DNA of 10,527 nt from Caulobacteraceae bacterium. GTDB taxonomy: Bacteria; Pseudomonadota; Alphaproteobacteria; Caulobacterales; Caulobacteraceae. Numbering within the stretch: position 1 is the stretch's first letter; each line of letters opens with the position of its first letter. The DNA is taken from positions 1 to 10,527 of the forward strand of contig JANXWN010000263.1 in the NCBI GenBank assembly GCA_025351125.1. The letters run 5' to 3'. The notes under the pieces are model-generated. The model was not told where the DNA came from and did no database searches. It was given only the letters and a program-made list of their open reading frames with translations. Below are positions 1 to 8,280 of the stretch, piece after piece. The position numbers and the translations under genes were made by a program.

Positions 1-668
1 CCGCTCCACGCCAAGTGGAAGCCATAAGCTTCGCCGGCCTGCTCATCCGTGGCCGGGTGGCACAAGATCACGGCCGGAAAACTGTCGTGCGAGGTCCGTC
101 CCCGGCGGTTCTCGCGAACATAGCCGCCCATTTGGCGAGCAAATCGCTCGCGATGAAACTCATCGGCCCAGCGCCCGCAAAAGCCGATGATCTGCGTCAT
201 CGCCGAGGGGACCGGCAGAACGGCGGTCGCCATCTCCGCGAGGTCCAGCAAGTCATCGCCGTGATTGGTCAAGATTGTCGCGAAAGTCAGGATTCCGGTG
301 CGAGGTGAGAGGGCGATACGATAGTTTAGCGTTACGCGGGTTCGCATATCGCGGCAGACGAGGTCGACGGCGTGATCGCTTGGGCGAACTTCAGTGACAA
401 CGCAAAGACTGTCCCAATCGCGGCCGCCGCGATGCGCCGATAAACCGGCGGGCCCCAGAAGGCCCAATCCCGGCTCGAATGCCAGCGATTCAGTGATAAA
501 TCTGTCGGCATTTCCCGGGCTGCTCTGGCGCGCGCCTAGACGCTCCACATCGTCGACCGACACCGCCCCCGACAATTGCGGGCCCCAATGCACGATTCGG
601 GGCGGCTCGCCGATCGCGCACGACATGATAAACGTCGCGCCGCGGGCGTCGAAACGGATAAATTTCAT
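1..668 (-). CDS. GH36 alpha-galactosidase, N-terminal part (runs off left edge)
   Basis: An open frame starts at ATG 668-666 and continues without a stop to base 1, giving 222 complete codons. Upstream, AGGG lies 7 bases before the ATG, a modest ribosome binding site. The segment matches the N-terminal beta-sandwich domain of glycoside hydrolase family 36 (RafA/Aga-type alpha-galactosidases). The clearest signature is residues 166-195, with RWADEFHRER followed by GGYVRENRRGRTSH. The partial ends at AYGFHLAWS, where this family leads into the linker before the catalytic barrel. The whole enzyme is usually about 700 residues, so the catalytic nucleophile and acid/base lie outside the window. 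Family role: hydrolysis of terminal alpha-1,6-galactosides such as melibiose or raffinose. No signal peptide is visible, so a cytoplasmic enzyme is likely. Substrate is inferred from family only. Confidence 0.87.
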   Translation of the reverse strand, partial: MKFIRFDARGATFIMSCAIGEPPRIVHWGPQLSGAVSVDDVERLGARQSSPGNADRFITESLAFEPGLGLLGPAGLSAHRGGRDWDSLCVVTEVRPSDHAVDLVCRDMRTRVTLNYRIALSPRTGILTFATILTNHGDDLLDLAEMATAVLPVPSAMTQIIGFCGRWADEFHRERFARQMGGYVRENRRGRTSHDSFPAVILCHPATDEQAGEAYGFHLAWS

Positions 669-784
669 GAGCAGACCCTGGACGTTTCGATTGCGCTAGC
701 CCCAGTCTACCCGCCGAGCAGCCTCCTTCGAAACGGTGTCGCTTAAAAAAACTTTAGCACGCTTCTCGGCGAGCGAGCCGGCAT

Positions 785-977
785 CGAAGGCGGCGCGGCG
801 CTCGGTAAGGGGGAGCCGCCACACCGAAGATCGCGCGTCGAGAGCCCCTTTTGTCGGCTGCGCTGACATTTCCCCAGGGGGGCAAAGAATGGAGAAATCT
901 TCTCTCCCTTTTTGGGGGGAGCGACTCGGCGTCAGCCGAGCGGTAGGGGGAGCCGCTGCACAGACATCCGCGCGTCC
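785..977. repeat. Mosaic of small hairpin repeats in a gene-free stretch
   Basis: Bases 669-1009 (341 bases) contain no credible gene. They hold partial copies of one short repeat family. Bases 803-839 and 941-976 are an imperfect direct repeat (CGGTA(A)GGGGGAGCCGC, then CACA..GA..CGCGCGTC). Before the second copy are two stem-loops: CTCCC/GGGAG across a T-rich loop (904-921) and CTCGGC-GTCA-GCCGAG (925-940). Bases 841-895 look like an inverted relative, with a GTCGGCTGCGCTGAC core and then a C-run and G-run. The same two-hairpin design recurs at 7349-7450. Such elements are common between genes in alphaproteobacteria and probably act only as structured RNA or DNA. No promoter was confidently seen for the flanking alpha-galactosidase. 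Confidence 0.6.
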
Positions 978-1009
978 AATGCGAATAGATCATAATCTAT
1001 TGATTTCAT

Positions 1010-1012
<3 letters not shown>
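976..1012 (-). terminator. AT-rich stem-loop just downstream of tRNA-Gly
   Basis: AATAGAT (984-990) and ATCTATT (995-1001) form a perfect 7-bp stem with a 4-base loop, right after the tRNA 3' end. Outer arms CCAATG (976-981) and CATTGG (1007-1012) could extend it across unpaired bases, but the outer arm would include the tRNA CCA. No U-tract follows on the minus strand, so a classical intrinsic terminator is not supported. It may help 3' processing or be chance. Confidence 0.25.
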
Positions 1013-1084
<72 letters not shown>

Positions 1085-1205
1085 GCGCGCTGGGGCGCGG
1101 GGGCGCGACCATAGCGAAATGGGGCGCCGGAGCAAGACGTGCGTTGACCTGCGGGCGGCATGGTCGCAGGATAGCGCCCGCAACGTTAACGACGGGAGAC
1201 GCCTC

Positions 1206-1793
1206 ATGGCCGACGGAAATCTGATGCCCAAAGCTAATTTCCACACCATGGTCGAGAGCACACAAGCCGATTGGCAGGCGTATATGGCGGCCGCCGCGCC
1301 ATTTAATCGCGCCCATGCCGACCGCCTGCTCGGCAGCCTGCGGCAACTGGGTGAAGAAGGCGGCGGATTCGCGGTCACGCGGCTGGAACACTCGCTGCAG
1401 ACCGCCACCCGCGCGCACCGCGACGGTCGTGATGAAGAATATGTCGTTTGCGCCCTGACGCACGACGTTGGCGATCTGATGGGGCCGGCCAATCATGCCG
1501 AGGTCGGGGCGATGATCATGAAGCCGTACATCAGCGAAGCCAATCACTGGATGATGGACAAACACGGTATATTTCAAGGTTATTACTTCTTCCACCATCT
1601 GGGCCTCGACCGCGACATGCGCGACCAATTCCGCGGCCACCCGCACTTCGAGTACACCGCGCAGTTCTGCCATCTGTACGACCAAAACAGCTTCGAACCC
1701 GGCTATGACACCATGCCGCTCGAGGCGTTCGAGCCAATGCTTCGCCGCGTGCTGGCCCATCCCAAATCATCGATCTACAAAAAGGCGGCGTAA
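1206..1793 (+). CDS. HD-domain metalloprotein, PhnZ/MIOX-like oxygenase or phosphohydrolase
   Basis: The protein has 195 residues. The ATG at 1206 is chosen because GGGAG (1194-1198) sits 7 bases upstream; an in-frame start at 1119 has no comparable site. HD-superfamily ligands are visible: H62 (LEHSLQ), H86-D87 (ALTHDVGD), H97 (NHAEVG) and H120 (DKHGIF), with D159 (HLYDQ) as the likely last ligand. The 24-residue gap from H62 to the HD pair and the 23-residue gap from H97 to H120 resemble PhnZ-type mixed-valent di-iron HD oxygenases. However, the HD-to-H97 segment is shorter than in PhnZ, and no phosphonate genes are nearby. The acyl-CoA dehydrogenase gene 83 bases downstream on the same strand suggests co-transcription. 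The substrate is unknown; a plain phosphohydrolase role is the main alternative. Confidence 0.75.
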   Translation: MADGNLMPKANFHTMVESTQADWQAYMAAAAPFNRAHADRLLGSLRQLGEEGGGFAVTRLEHSLQTATRAHRDGRDEEYVVCALTHDVGDLMGPANHAEVGAMIMKPYISEANHWMMDKHGIFQGYYFFHHLGLDRDMRDQFRGHPHFEYTAQFCHLYDQNSFEPGYDTMPLEAFEPMLRRVLAHPKSSIYKKAA

Positions 1794-1813
1794 ACCCGGC
1801 GCAGGGGCCGGGT
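1794..1813 (+). other. Stem-loop directly after the HD gene stop codon
   Basis: ACCCGGC (1794-1800) pairs with GCCGGGT (1807-1813) across a 6-base loop, starting at the base after the TAA. No T-run follows, so full termination is unlikely. It could stabilise the upstream message or lower expression of the acyl-CoA dehydrogenase gene. Confidence 0.35.
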
Positions 1814-1876
1814 CGCCCTTGCCTGCCGTAAGGCGGGGCCGCGCCATTTGCGGGCTTCAACACCGGAGGCGACGCA

Positions 1877-3076
1877 ATGCAAATCGCATGGAGCGATGAC
1901 GAACGGGCGTTCCGGACCGAGGTTCGGACGTTTTTGGACGACGCCCTGACGCCTGAGCTGCGCGCGGCGGGCCGCAACATGACCAGCGTTTACGCCCACC
2001 CGACGATCAGCCTGACGTGGCAGCGCATTCTACACGCCAAGGGCTGGGCGGCGCCGGCTTGGCCGGTCGAATACGGCGGGTGTGGATGGTCGGCGGCGCG
2101 GCGTTCGATCTTCGCCGCCGAGCTTTCCGCGGCCGGTGCCCCGCCTCTTTCGCCGATGGGGCTAGGGATGTGCGGGCCGGTGCTGATCGGCCACGGTACG
2201 CCACAGCAAAAGACGCGATTCCTGCCGCGGATGTTGTCGGGCGAGGATTTGTGGTGTCAGGGCTATTCCGAGCCCGGTTCCGGCTCGGACCTCGCCGCCT
2301 TGCAAATGAGCGCCCGGGCCGACGGCGACGATTTCATCTGCAACGGCCACAAGATTTGGACCACCCACGCCAATGCCGCCGATTGGATCTTCTGTCTGGT
2401 GCGCACCAGTCAGGAAAAAATCCGTCAATTGGGCATCACCTTCATCCTGATCGACATGACCACGCCGGGGGTGGAAGTGCGCCCGATCATCTCGCTGTCG
2501 GGCGAGCATATCCAGAACGAGGTGTTTTTCACCGACGTGCGCGTTCCCAAGACCAACGTCGTCGGCGCAGTCGGCGACGGCTGGACGGTGGCGAAATACC
2601 TGATGCAATTCGAGCGCGGCGGCGGATCAAGCGCGCCCGGCTTCAGAACCCGCCTAGCGAAAATCCGCGCCATGACCACGGATTTGGACGGCTTCGCCGG
2701 CCGCCTCGCCGACGCCGCCATCGCCGTCGACGCCCTCGAAGCGGTAGAGATGCGGGTGATGGCGGGCCTGGCGTCGGGCCAGGCGCCGGGCCCCGAATCC
2801 TCAATGCTGAAGACCGTCGGCACCGAGCTGAGCCAACGTCTAACCGAACTGTCGCTGGAAGCGGCCGGGGTTTACGGCGCGCCGTTCCAGCCACACGCCG
2901 TTCACGCCGGCGGCCCCACCTACGGGTTCGTCCCGCCTAACGACGGCCAAGCCGTCGGCCCGTCGGACGCCTGGACCGCGGCGCCCAAATATTTCCACGA
3001 CCGCGCCGGCTCGATCTACGCCGGGACCAACGAGATTCAGCGCAATATCATGGCCAAGGCGATTTTGGGGCTGTGA
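1877..3076 (+). CDS. Acyl-CoA dehydrogenase family flavoprotein
   Basis: The protein has 399 residues, normal for the family, with GGAGG at 1865-1869 spaced 7 bases from the ATG. The usual domain order is present: an N-terminal helical domain; the middle beta domain with CQGYSEPGSGSDLA at 127-140, which contacts FAD and substrate, and the KIWTTHA segment at 159-165; then the C-terminal helical domain ending in AGSIYAGTNEIQRNI at 377-391. It is expected to be a cytoplasmic FAD enzyme that forms a 2,3-double bond in an acyl-CoA and passes electrons to ETF. The glutamate that serves as base in medium-chain enzymes (YEGT) is alanine here (A382). E246 in QFERGG sits where isovaleryl- and long-chain enzymes carry their base, so it is the likely catalytic residue. 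The substrate chain cannot be read from sequence. It probably forms an operon with the HD-domain gene. Confidence 0.93.
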   Translation: MQIAWSDDERAFRTEVRTFLDDALTPELRAAGRNMTSVYAHPTISLTWQRILHAKGWAAPAWPVEYGGCGWSAARRSIFAAELSAAGAPPLSPMGLGMCGPVLIGHGTPQQKTRFLPRMLSGEDLWCQGYSEPGSGSDLAALQMSARADGDDFICNGHKIWTTHANAADWIFCLVRTSQEKIRQLGITFILIDMTTPGVEVRPIISLSGEHIQNEVFFTDVRVPKTNVVGAVGDGWTVAKYLMQFERGGGSSAPGFRTRLAKIRAMTTDLDGFAGRLADAAIAVDALEAVEMRVMAGLASGQAPGPESSMLKTVGTELSQRLTELSLEAAGVYGAPFQPHAVHAGGPTYGFVPPNDGQAVGPSDAWTAAPKYFHDRAGSIYAGTNEIQRNIMAKAILGL

Positions 3077-3086
3077 GCTTACGGAG

Positions 3087-3105
3087 CGCGGGCGCGCCGC
3101 CCGCG
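3087..3105 (+). terminator. Strong GC hairpin 10 bases after the acyl-CoA dehydrogenase stop
   Basis: CGCGGGCG (3087-3094) pairs perfectly with CGCCCGCG (3098-3105) around a 3-base loop. No T-tract follows. It may mark the 3' end of the transcript or protect it, but it is not a textbook intrinsic terminator. Confidence 0.4.
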
Positions 3106-3114
3106 TCGTGCCAC

Positions 3115-3292
3115 GCCGCCGAATGGATCCTCGGGACCGAGACGCCGTTCATCTTCTTCGCCTCCGTCATAGCCGGGTGTTAGTCCCGGCTACCCATTGG
3201 GCGAGCGGGTGGATGTGGCCGTGCGCGCGCACGGCCCTGGCGAGGCCTCGCCGAATGGATCGGCGGGACTGACGCCCGCCGATGACGGAGGG
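3115..3292. repeat. REP-like inverted repeat cluster (BIME-like)
   Basis: Two 45-base units face each other: 3161-3205 on plus and 3248-3292 on minus. They share CCTCCGTCAT, a 7-bp stem with a 7-base loop, and CCATT-GGCGAG. The stems are AGCCGGG/CCCGGCT (3171-3191) and CGGCGGG/CCCGCCG (3261-3281). They differ by compensating base pairs, so the fold is conserved while the sequence changes. Between the units are two perfect palindromes, GGCCGTGCGCGCGCACGGCC (3217-3236) and GGCGAGGCCTCGCC (3239-3252). A third, degenerate unit lies at 3115-3146 (GCCGCCGAATGGATCCTCGGGACC). The 3' end of the neighbouring ATPase frame extends into this cluster and stops in the loop of the first unit. Confidence 0.75.
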
Positions 3293-4062
3293 TGGGAGAG
3301 GTGCATCGGCCGCACCGTCCAATCAGCCCTCCATCCTTGTCCGACAACGCATCGAGAAAGACCTGCCGTCGGTTGAGGAAATTGCGGGTGACCTGAAAAC
3401 GATCGGTGTCTTCGTAGTCCACGCGCTCAAGGCCGTTTGAGGTGGTCTGATAGATCCAAGCGTCTGGGTAGCCCAGAATGATCGGTGAATGCGTGGCGAT
3501 GATGAATTGGGACCTTCGACCCACAAGCTCGTGCATTCGCGCCAGGAAACTCAGCTGTCGGTTGGGCGAAAAGGCGGCTTCAGGTTCGTCGAGGATGTAG
3601 CGTCCGGCGCCGCGAAAACGATTGTCTAACAGGGCGAAGAAAGACTCGCCGTGCGACTGCTCATGTAACGACACGTCGCCGTATCCGGTGACGCCTAGAT
3701 CCTCAACCTGGGTGGCGACATTAAAATAGCTTTCAGCGCGCAGAAAATAACCGTCCCGCGCCCGTTTGCTGGACCGGATCGGACGCACGAACTGGTGCAG
3801 AGATGAATGCGATGGGCGGGTGCCGAAGTTGAAATTCTGGCTGCCGCCCTCGGCGTTGAAACCCCAAGCGACGGCCAGGGCCTCTATCAGGGTTGACTTG
3901 CCCGACCCATTTTCCCCGACCAAAAACGTTACCTTCGGGTGCAACCAATTCGTCCAGATTGCGCACAACGGCGAGGTTGAAGGGATAGCGCGACGCGTCC
4001 CAACCCTCGCGCCGCTCAAACCGCGCGGCGATCCAATAATGCTCGGCATCGACGGCGCGCAT
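3180..4062 (-). pseudogene. AAA-family ATPase (COG3910-like), frameshifted, with a repeat-derived tail
   Basis: The gene starts at ATG 4062-4060 behind GGGAAGG. The first frame gives the normal N-terminus (MRAVDAEHYW...RYPFNLAVVRNLDEL) to about 3946. Homology then continues one frame over from about 3944 with LHPKVTFLVGENGSGKST. The net shift is +1, equivalent to an extra base or two lost bases. Relatives of this ABC-type ATPase family read LDxLxFHPKVTF here, which favours a 2-base loss in GAATTGGTTGCAC. The rest is well conserved: Walker A GENGSGKST, the SLHEQSHGES signature, Walker B YILDEPEAAFSP and the switch histidine in IIATHSP. After QVTRNFLNRRQVFLDALSD, where relatives end, the frame runs on through the REP cluster and stops at 3182-3180. 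Either the gene is dead or a single sequencing error hides an intact one. The family's role is unclear (predicted ATPase). Confidence 0.8.
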
Positions 4063-4146
4063 GAAACGGACCTTCCCGTAGGCGGGAGCTTATGGAAAGG
4101 CCTCAGGCTATCCCCGCGTCAGGCTGACGACCGAAGATGATTTATT

Positions 4147-4935
4147 TCAGACACCGCCCTGCACTTCCGCCAGCGCCACGCCGCCATCGACAGGTATCGT
4201 CGCCCCGACCACGTAATCGCCGGCCCGCGAGGCGAGATAGATCGCGGCCGCCGCCATGTCTTCGTCGCGACCAATGCGGCGGCTGGGGATGCGTTTGGAA
4301 ACCTCCTCGCCTTGATCGCGGGCGACGCGGTTCATCTCCGAGGCGAAGGCTCCCGGCGCGATGGCGGTGACGACGATGTTGTCGGCGATCAGCCGCGCGG
4401 CCAGCCGGCGCGTGAGGTAAATCAGACCGGCCTTGGAAGCGTGATAGGAATAGGTCTCCTGCGGATTGAGCCGCATGCCGTCGATCGAGGCGATATTGAT
4501 CACCTTGGCCGGACGGTCGGGCGAGGCGGCGGCCTTCAGCGCCCCGTGCAGGGCTTGCGTCAAGAAAAACGGCGATTTGAGGTTAAGGTCCATCACCTTG
4601 TCCCAGCCGCTTTCGGGAAAGGCCTCGAAATCGGCCATCCAGGCGGCGCCGGCATTATTGACCAAGATATCTAGCTTGGGCTCCAAGGCGGTGACGCGGG
4701 CGGCCAAGGCGCGCGCGCCTTCCAGCGTCGATATATCTTGCGGCAGAGAGATACACTCGCCCCCCGCCGCCGAAAACTCCGCCGCCGTCGCGTCGCACGC
4801 CGTGGCCTTACGGGCCGAAATATACACCTTGGCCCCATGCATTAAAAAGCCCTCAGCGATCATCCGCCCAATGCCGCGCGACCCACCGGTGACCAGGGCG
4901 ACCTTGCCGACAAGACTGAAGAGATCGTTGCGCAT
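4147..4935 (-). CDS. RhlG-like short-chain dehydrogenase/reductase
   Basis: The protein has 262 residues. The ATG at 4935 is chosen because GAGAGG lies 6 bases upstream and the product begins MRNDLFSLVGKVALVTGG, the usual SDR start; a longer in-frame start at 5007 adds non-homologous residues. Classical SDR features are TGGSRGIG (16-23, nucleotide binding), NNAG (93-96), N118, S150 and the catalytic YHASK (Y164, K168). R42 in SARK after beta-2 suggests NADPH preference. The sequence resembles RhlG-type reductases over its full length (SGWDKVMDLNLKS, RPAKVINIASI, IPSRRIGRDEDMAAAAIYLA). It should be a soluble NAD(P)H-dependent alcohol/ketone oxidoreductase; substrate unknown. It is divergent from pgm and lies 84 bases upstream of the disrupted ATPase on the same strand. 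Confidence 0.9.
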   Translation of the reverse strand: MRNDLFSLVGKVALVTGGSRGIGRMIAEGFLMHGAKVYISARKATACDATAAEFSAAGGECISLPQDISTLEGARALAARVTALEPKLDILVNNAGAAWMADFEAFPESGWDKVMDLNLKSPFFLTQALHGALKAAASPDRPAKVINIASIDGMRLNPQETYSYHASKAGLIYLTRRLAARLIADNIVVTAIAPGAFASEMNRVARDQGEEVSKRIPSRRIGRDEDMAAAAIYLASRAGDYVVGATIPVDGGVALAEVQGGV

Positions 4936-4959
4936 GGAGTTCCTCTCAAAGGGCCATAA

Positions 4960-6780
<1,821 letters not shown>

Positions 6781-6796
6781 CCGCTAAGGTCGGTTG

Positions 6797-6842
6797 CCTC
6801 CGCCTCCGTCGACGCGCACAACCGGGCCGCAATGAGCGGAGG
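6797..6842 (+). promoter_or_regulatory. Possible hairpin hiding the glk ribosome binding site
   Basis: CCTCCGC (6797-6803) is exactly complementary to GCGGAGG (6836-6842), which contains the glk Shine-Dalgarno. Pairing would hide it within the pgm-glk spacer. A pyrimidine-rich CCTCC complements any strong SD, so this may be coincidence. Confidence 0.2.
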
Positions 6843-6848
6843 GGCGGT

Positions 6849-7334
6849 ATGAGGCAAATCGTTGCGGTCGATATTGGGGGGACGAACGCACGCTTCGCCT
6901 TGGCGCGAACCGGCGACGGTCGGGTCGAGAGTCTGACCGACGAGATCGTGCTAAAATGCGCCGAATACGCCAGCCTGCAGACCGCCTGGGAAGCCTTTGC
7001 CGCCAAGCTCGGCCGCCCGCTGCCGCGCGCCGCCGCCATTGCGGTCGCCTGCCCAGTGAGCGGCGAAGTTCTCCAGATGACCAACAATCCGTGGATCATT
7101 CGCCCCGGCATGATCGGCGAAAAATTGGGCTTGGACGAAGTTACTTTGATCAACGACTTCGGAGCCATCGGCCACGCCGTGGCCAAATTGGGTCCTGAGC
7201 ATTTTCGCCAAGTCTGCGGGCCGACCGGGCCTTTGCCGACGTCGGGCGTGATCAGCATTTTGGGCCCCGGCACCGGCTTGGGCGTCGCCCTCCTGGTGCG
7301 CGATCAGGACGGCGCGAGGATCCTCGAAACCGAG
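6849..7334 (+). pseudogene. glk: Glucokinase, truncated to its N-terminal half
   Basis: The ATG at 6849 follows GGAGGGG. The first 162 codons match bacterial Glk (ROK-unrelated type, about 320 residues): the phosphate loop DIGGTNARFAL (8-18), NNPW (79-82), LINDFGAIGHAV with catalytic D103, and GPGTGLGVA (139-147). Homology stops at ETE (160-162), where the family continues with GGH. From there the frame runs through a hairpin repeat and then antisense to the UDG gene as far as 7817, giving an arginine- and proline-rich tail unlike any Glk. The lost part carries the EGGH histidine and a later glutamate that bind glucose, so activity is not expected. The missing half is nowhere in the window, so sequence was deleted or replaced, not merely interrupted. 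Confidence 0.88.
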
Positions 7335-7348
7335 AGGCGAGTTCTGAT

Positions 7349-7450
7349 TCTTTCTCTTCCCCTTTTGGGGGAAGTGGATCGCGCCTCTTGCGCGAGACGA
7401 AGGGGGCGCCCGCCACGTCCCCGCCCCATACCGTTCGGCGGGGGAAAGAG
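7349..7450. repeat. Hairpin repeat element at the glk break point
   Basis: Two stem-loops lie in tandem: CTTCCCC/GGGGAAG around TTTTG (7356-7374) and TCGCGC-CTCTT-GCGCGA (7379-7395). They are followed by a G-run (GAAGGGGGCGCC). The ends are roughly inverted (TTTCTCTTCCCC at 7351-7362 and GGGGGAAAGAG at 7440-7450). The design matches the element at 904-950. It lies between the cut glucokinase and the 3' end of the UDG gene, where it could also end both converging transcripts. Confidence 0.65.
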
Positions 7451-7458
7451 GGGCGTCG

Positions 7459-8061
7459 CTAGTTCTCAGCGATTCCAGGCTCAACCCGCAAAGCCGCGCT
7501 CACGCGGTCTCGCAGAACGGGGACGATCTCCGCTTCAAACCAGGGATTGCGCCGCATCCAGCCGGTGCTTCGCCAGCTGGGGTGTGGCAGGGGGAAAAAC
7601 GCCGCCGGGCCCTCGGCGAAGCGCCGCACCGTCTCGGTCAAGGTCAAGCGGCCGGGCCAATAGGCTTTTTGCGCGTACAGCCCGACCAGAAGAGTCAGCC
7701 GCACGTCCGCCAGATGAGCGCGTAGCGCGGCGTGCCATAGCGGCGCGCATTGCCGCCGGGGCGGCGCGTCTCCTCCGCTCGCCGCGACGCCCGGATAGCA
7801 AAACCCCATCGGCATAATCGCGATCTTGGCCGGATCGTAAAACGTCGTCGCATCGAGCGAGGTCCACGCCCGCAAGCGCTCGCCGCTAGGATCGTCCCAC
7901 GGCACGCCGCTCGCATGCACCCTCGTGCCCGGGGCTTGGCCGATGATCAGCAGGCGCGCGGTCGCGGCCATCCGCACCACCGGCCGGGGCCCCAACGGCA
8001 AAGCCGCCGCGCAGACGGTGCAGGCGCGCACGTCGCGCAGTAAAACGTCCAATTCGGTCAC
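7459..8061 (-). CDS. Uracil-DNA glycosylase superfamily protein
   Basis: The protein has 200 residues with a GTG start at 8061, chosen because the product then begins TELDVLLRDVRACTVC as in relatives. The SD is weak (GGA). The UDG-fold motifs are LLIIGQAPGTRVH (37-49, active-site motif 1) and HPSWRSTGW (160-168, motif 2). Cysteines C14, C17, C88 and C105 have spacing C-x2-C...C-x16-C, like the [4Fe-4S] ligands of family 4/5 glycosylases, so a cluster is likely. Motif 1 differs from family 4 (GEAPG) and family 1 (GQDPYH), so the excised base (uracil, hypoxanthine or other) cannot be assigned. Role: base excision repair. A LexA-type box lies 156 bases upstream. Its 3' end converges on the truncated glucokinase, with only the repeat between. 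Confidence 0.88.
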   Translation of the reverse strand: MTELDVLLRDVRACTVCAAALPLGPRPVVRMAATARLLIIGQAPGTRVHASGVPWDDPSGERLRAWTSLDATTFYDPAKIAIMPMGFCYPGVAASGGDAPPRRQCAPLWHAALRAHLADVRLTLLVGLYAQKAYWPGRLTLTETVRRFAEGPAAFFPLPHPSWRSTGWMRRNPWFEAEIVPVLRDRVSAALRVEPGIAEN

Positions 8062-8206
8062 TGGTTATCCATGACGAGCAGCAAAAATTGGCACTGCCGG
8101 AACGGGCTCGATATTTTTTCGATGATGCGCAGGTACCCGAGGGGAGCGTTGGCGATAGCGACGCGGGTCGCGGGATATCGCCTCCGATGACGCCAAACAA
8201 GCAAGC

Positions 8207-8231
8207 TTGACAACCGGAACAAAATAGGAAC
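8207..8231 (+). promoter_or_regulatory. LexA (SOS) box with adjacent TTGACA -35 element
   Basis: GAAC (8217-8220), seven bases, then GAAC (8228-8231) is an exact GAAC-N7-GAAC, the reverse complement of the alphaproteobacterial LexA operator GTTC-N7-GTTC. A perfect TTGACA at 8207-8212 immediately precedes it on the plus strand, so LexA would sit in the -35/-10 spacer of a promoter for the PsiF-repeat gene starting at 8281. The -10 is poor (around 8230-8235). The divergent glycosylase starts at 8061, so the box could serve either gene. The rest of 8062-8280 shows no other clear site. Confidence 0.6.
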
Positions 8232-8280
8232 ATTTGCGATCGGCCATCCGGCTTCACACCCAAAAAGGGGATTTTTGCTC

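Noticed and set aside
15..699. Plus-strand open frames at 15-308 and 394-699
   Set aside because: They lie antisense to the GH36 alpha-galactosidase fragment, whose conserved motifs fix the minus strand as coding.
7341..7475. GTTC-like pairs near the glk/UDG junction as further LexA boxes
   Set aside because: The second half-sites read TTCT or TTCC instead of GTTC at the required 7-base spacing, and they lie at gene 3' ends.
7335..7817. C-terminal continuation of the glucokinase frame (160 residues)
   Set aside because: It passes through the hairpin repeat and then antisense to the UDG gene; it shares nothing with Glk and is a read-through tail.
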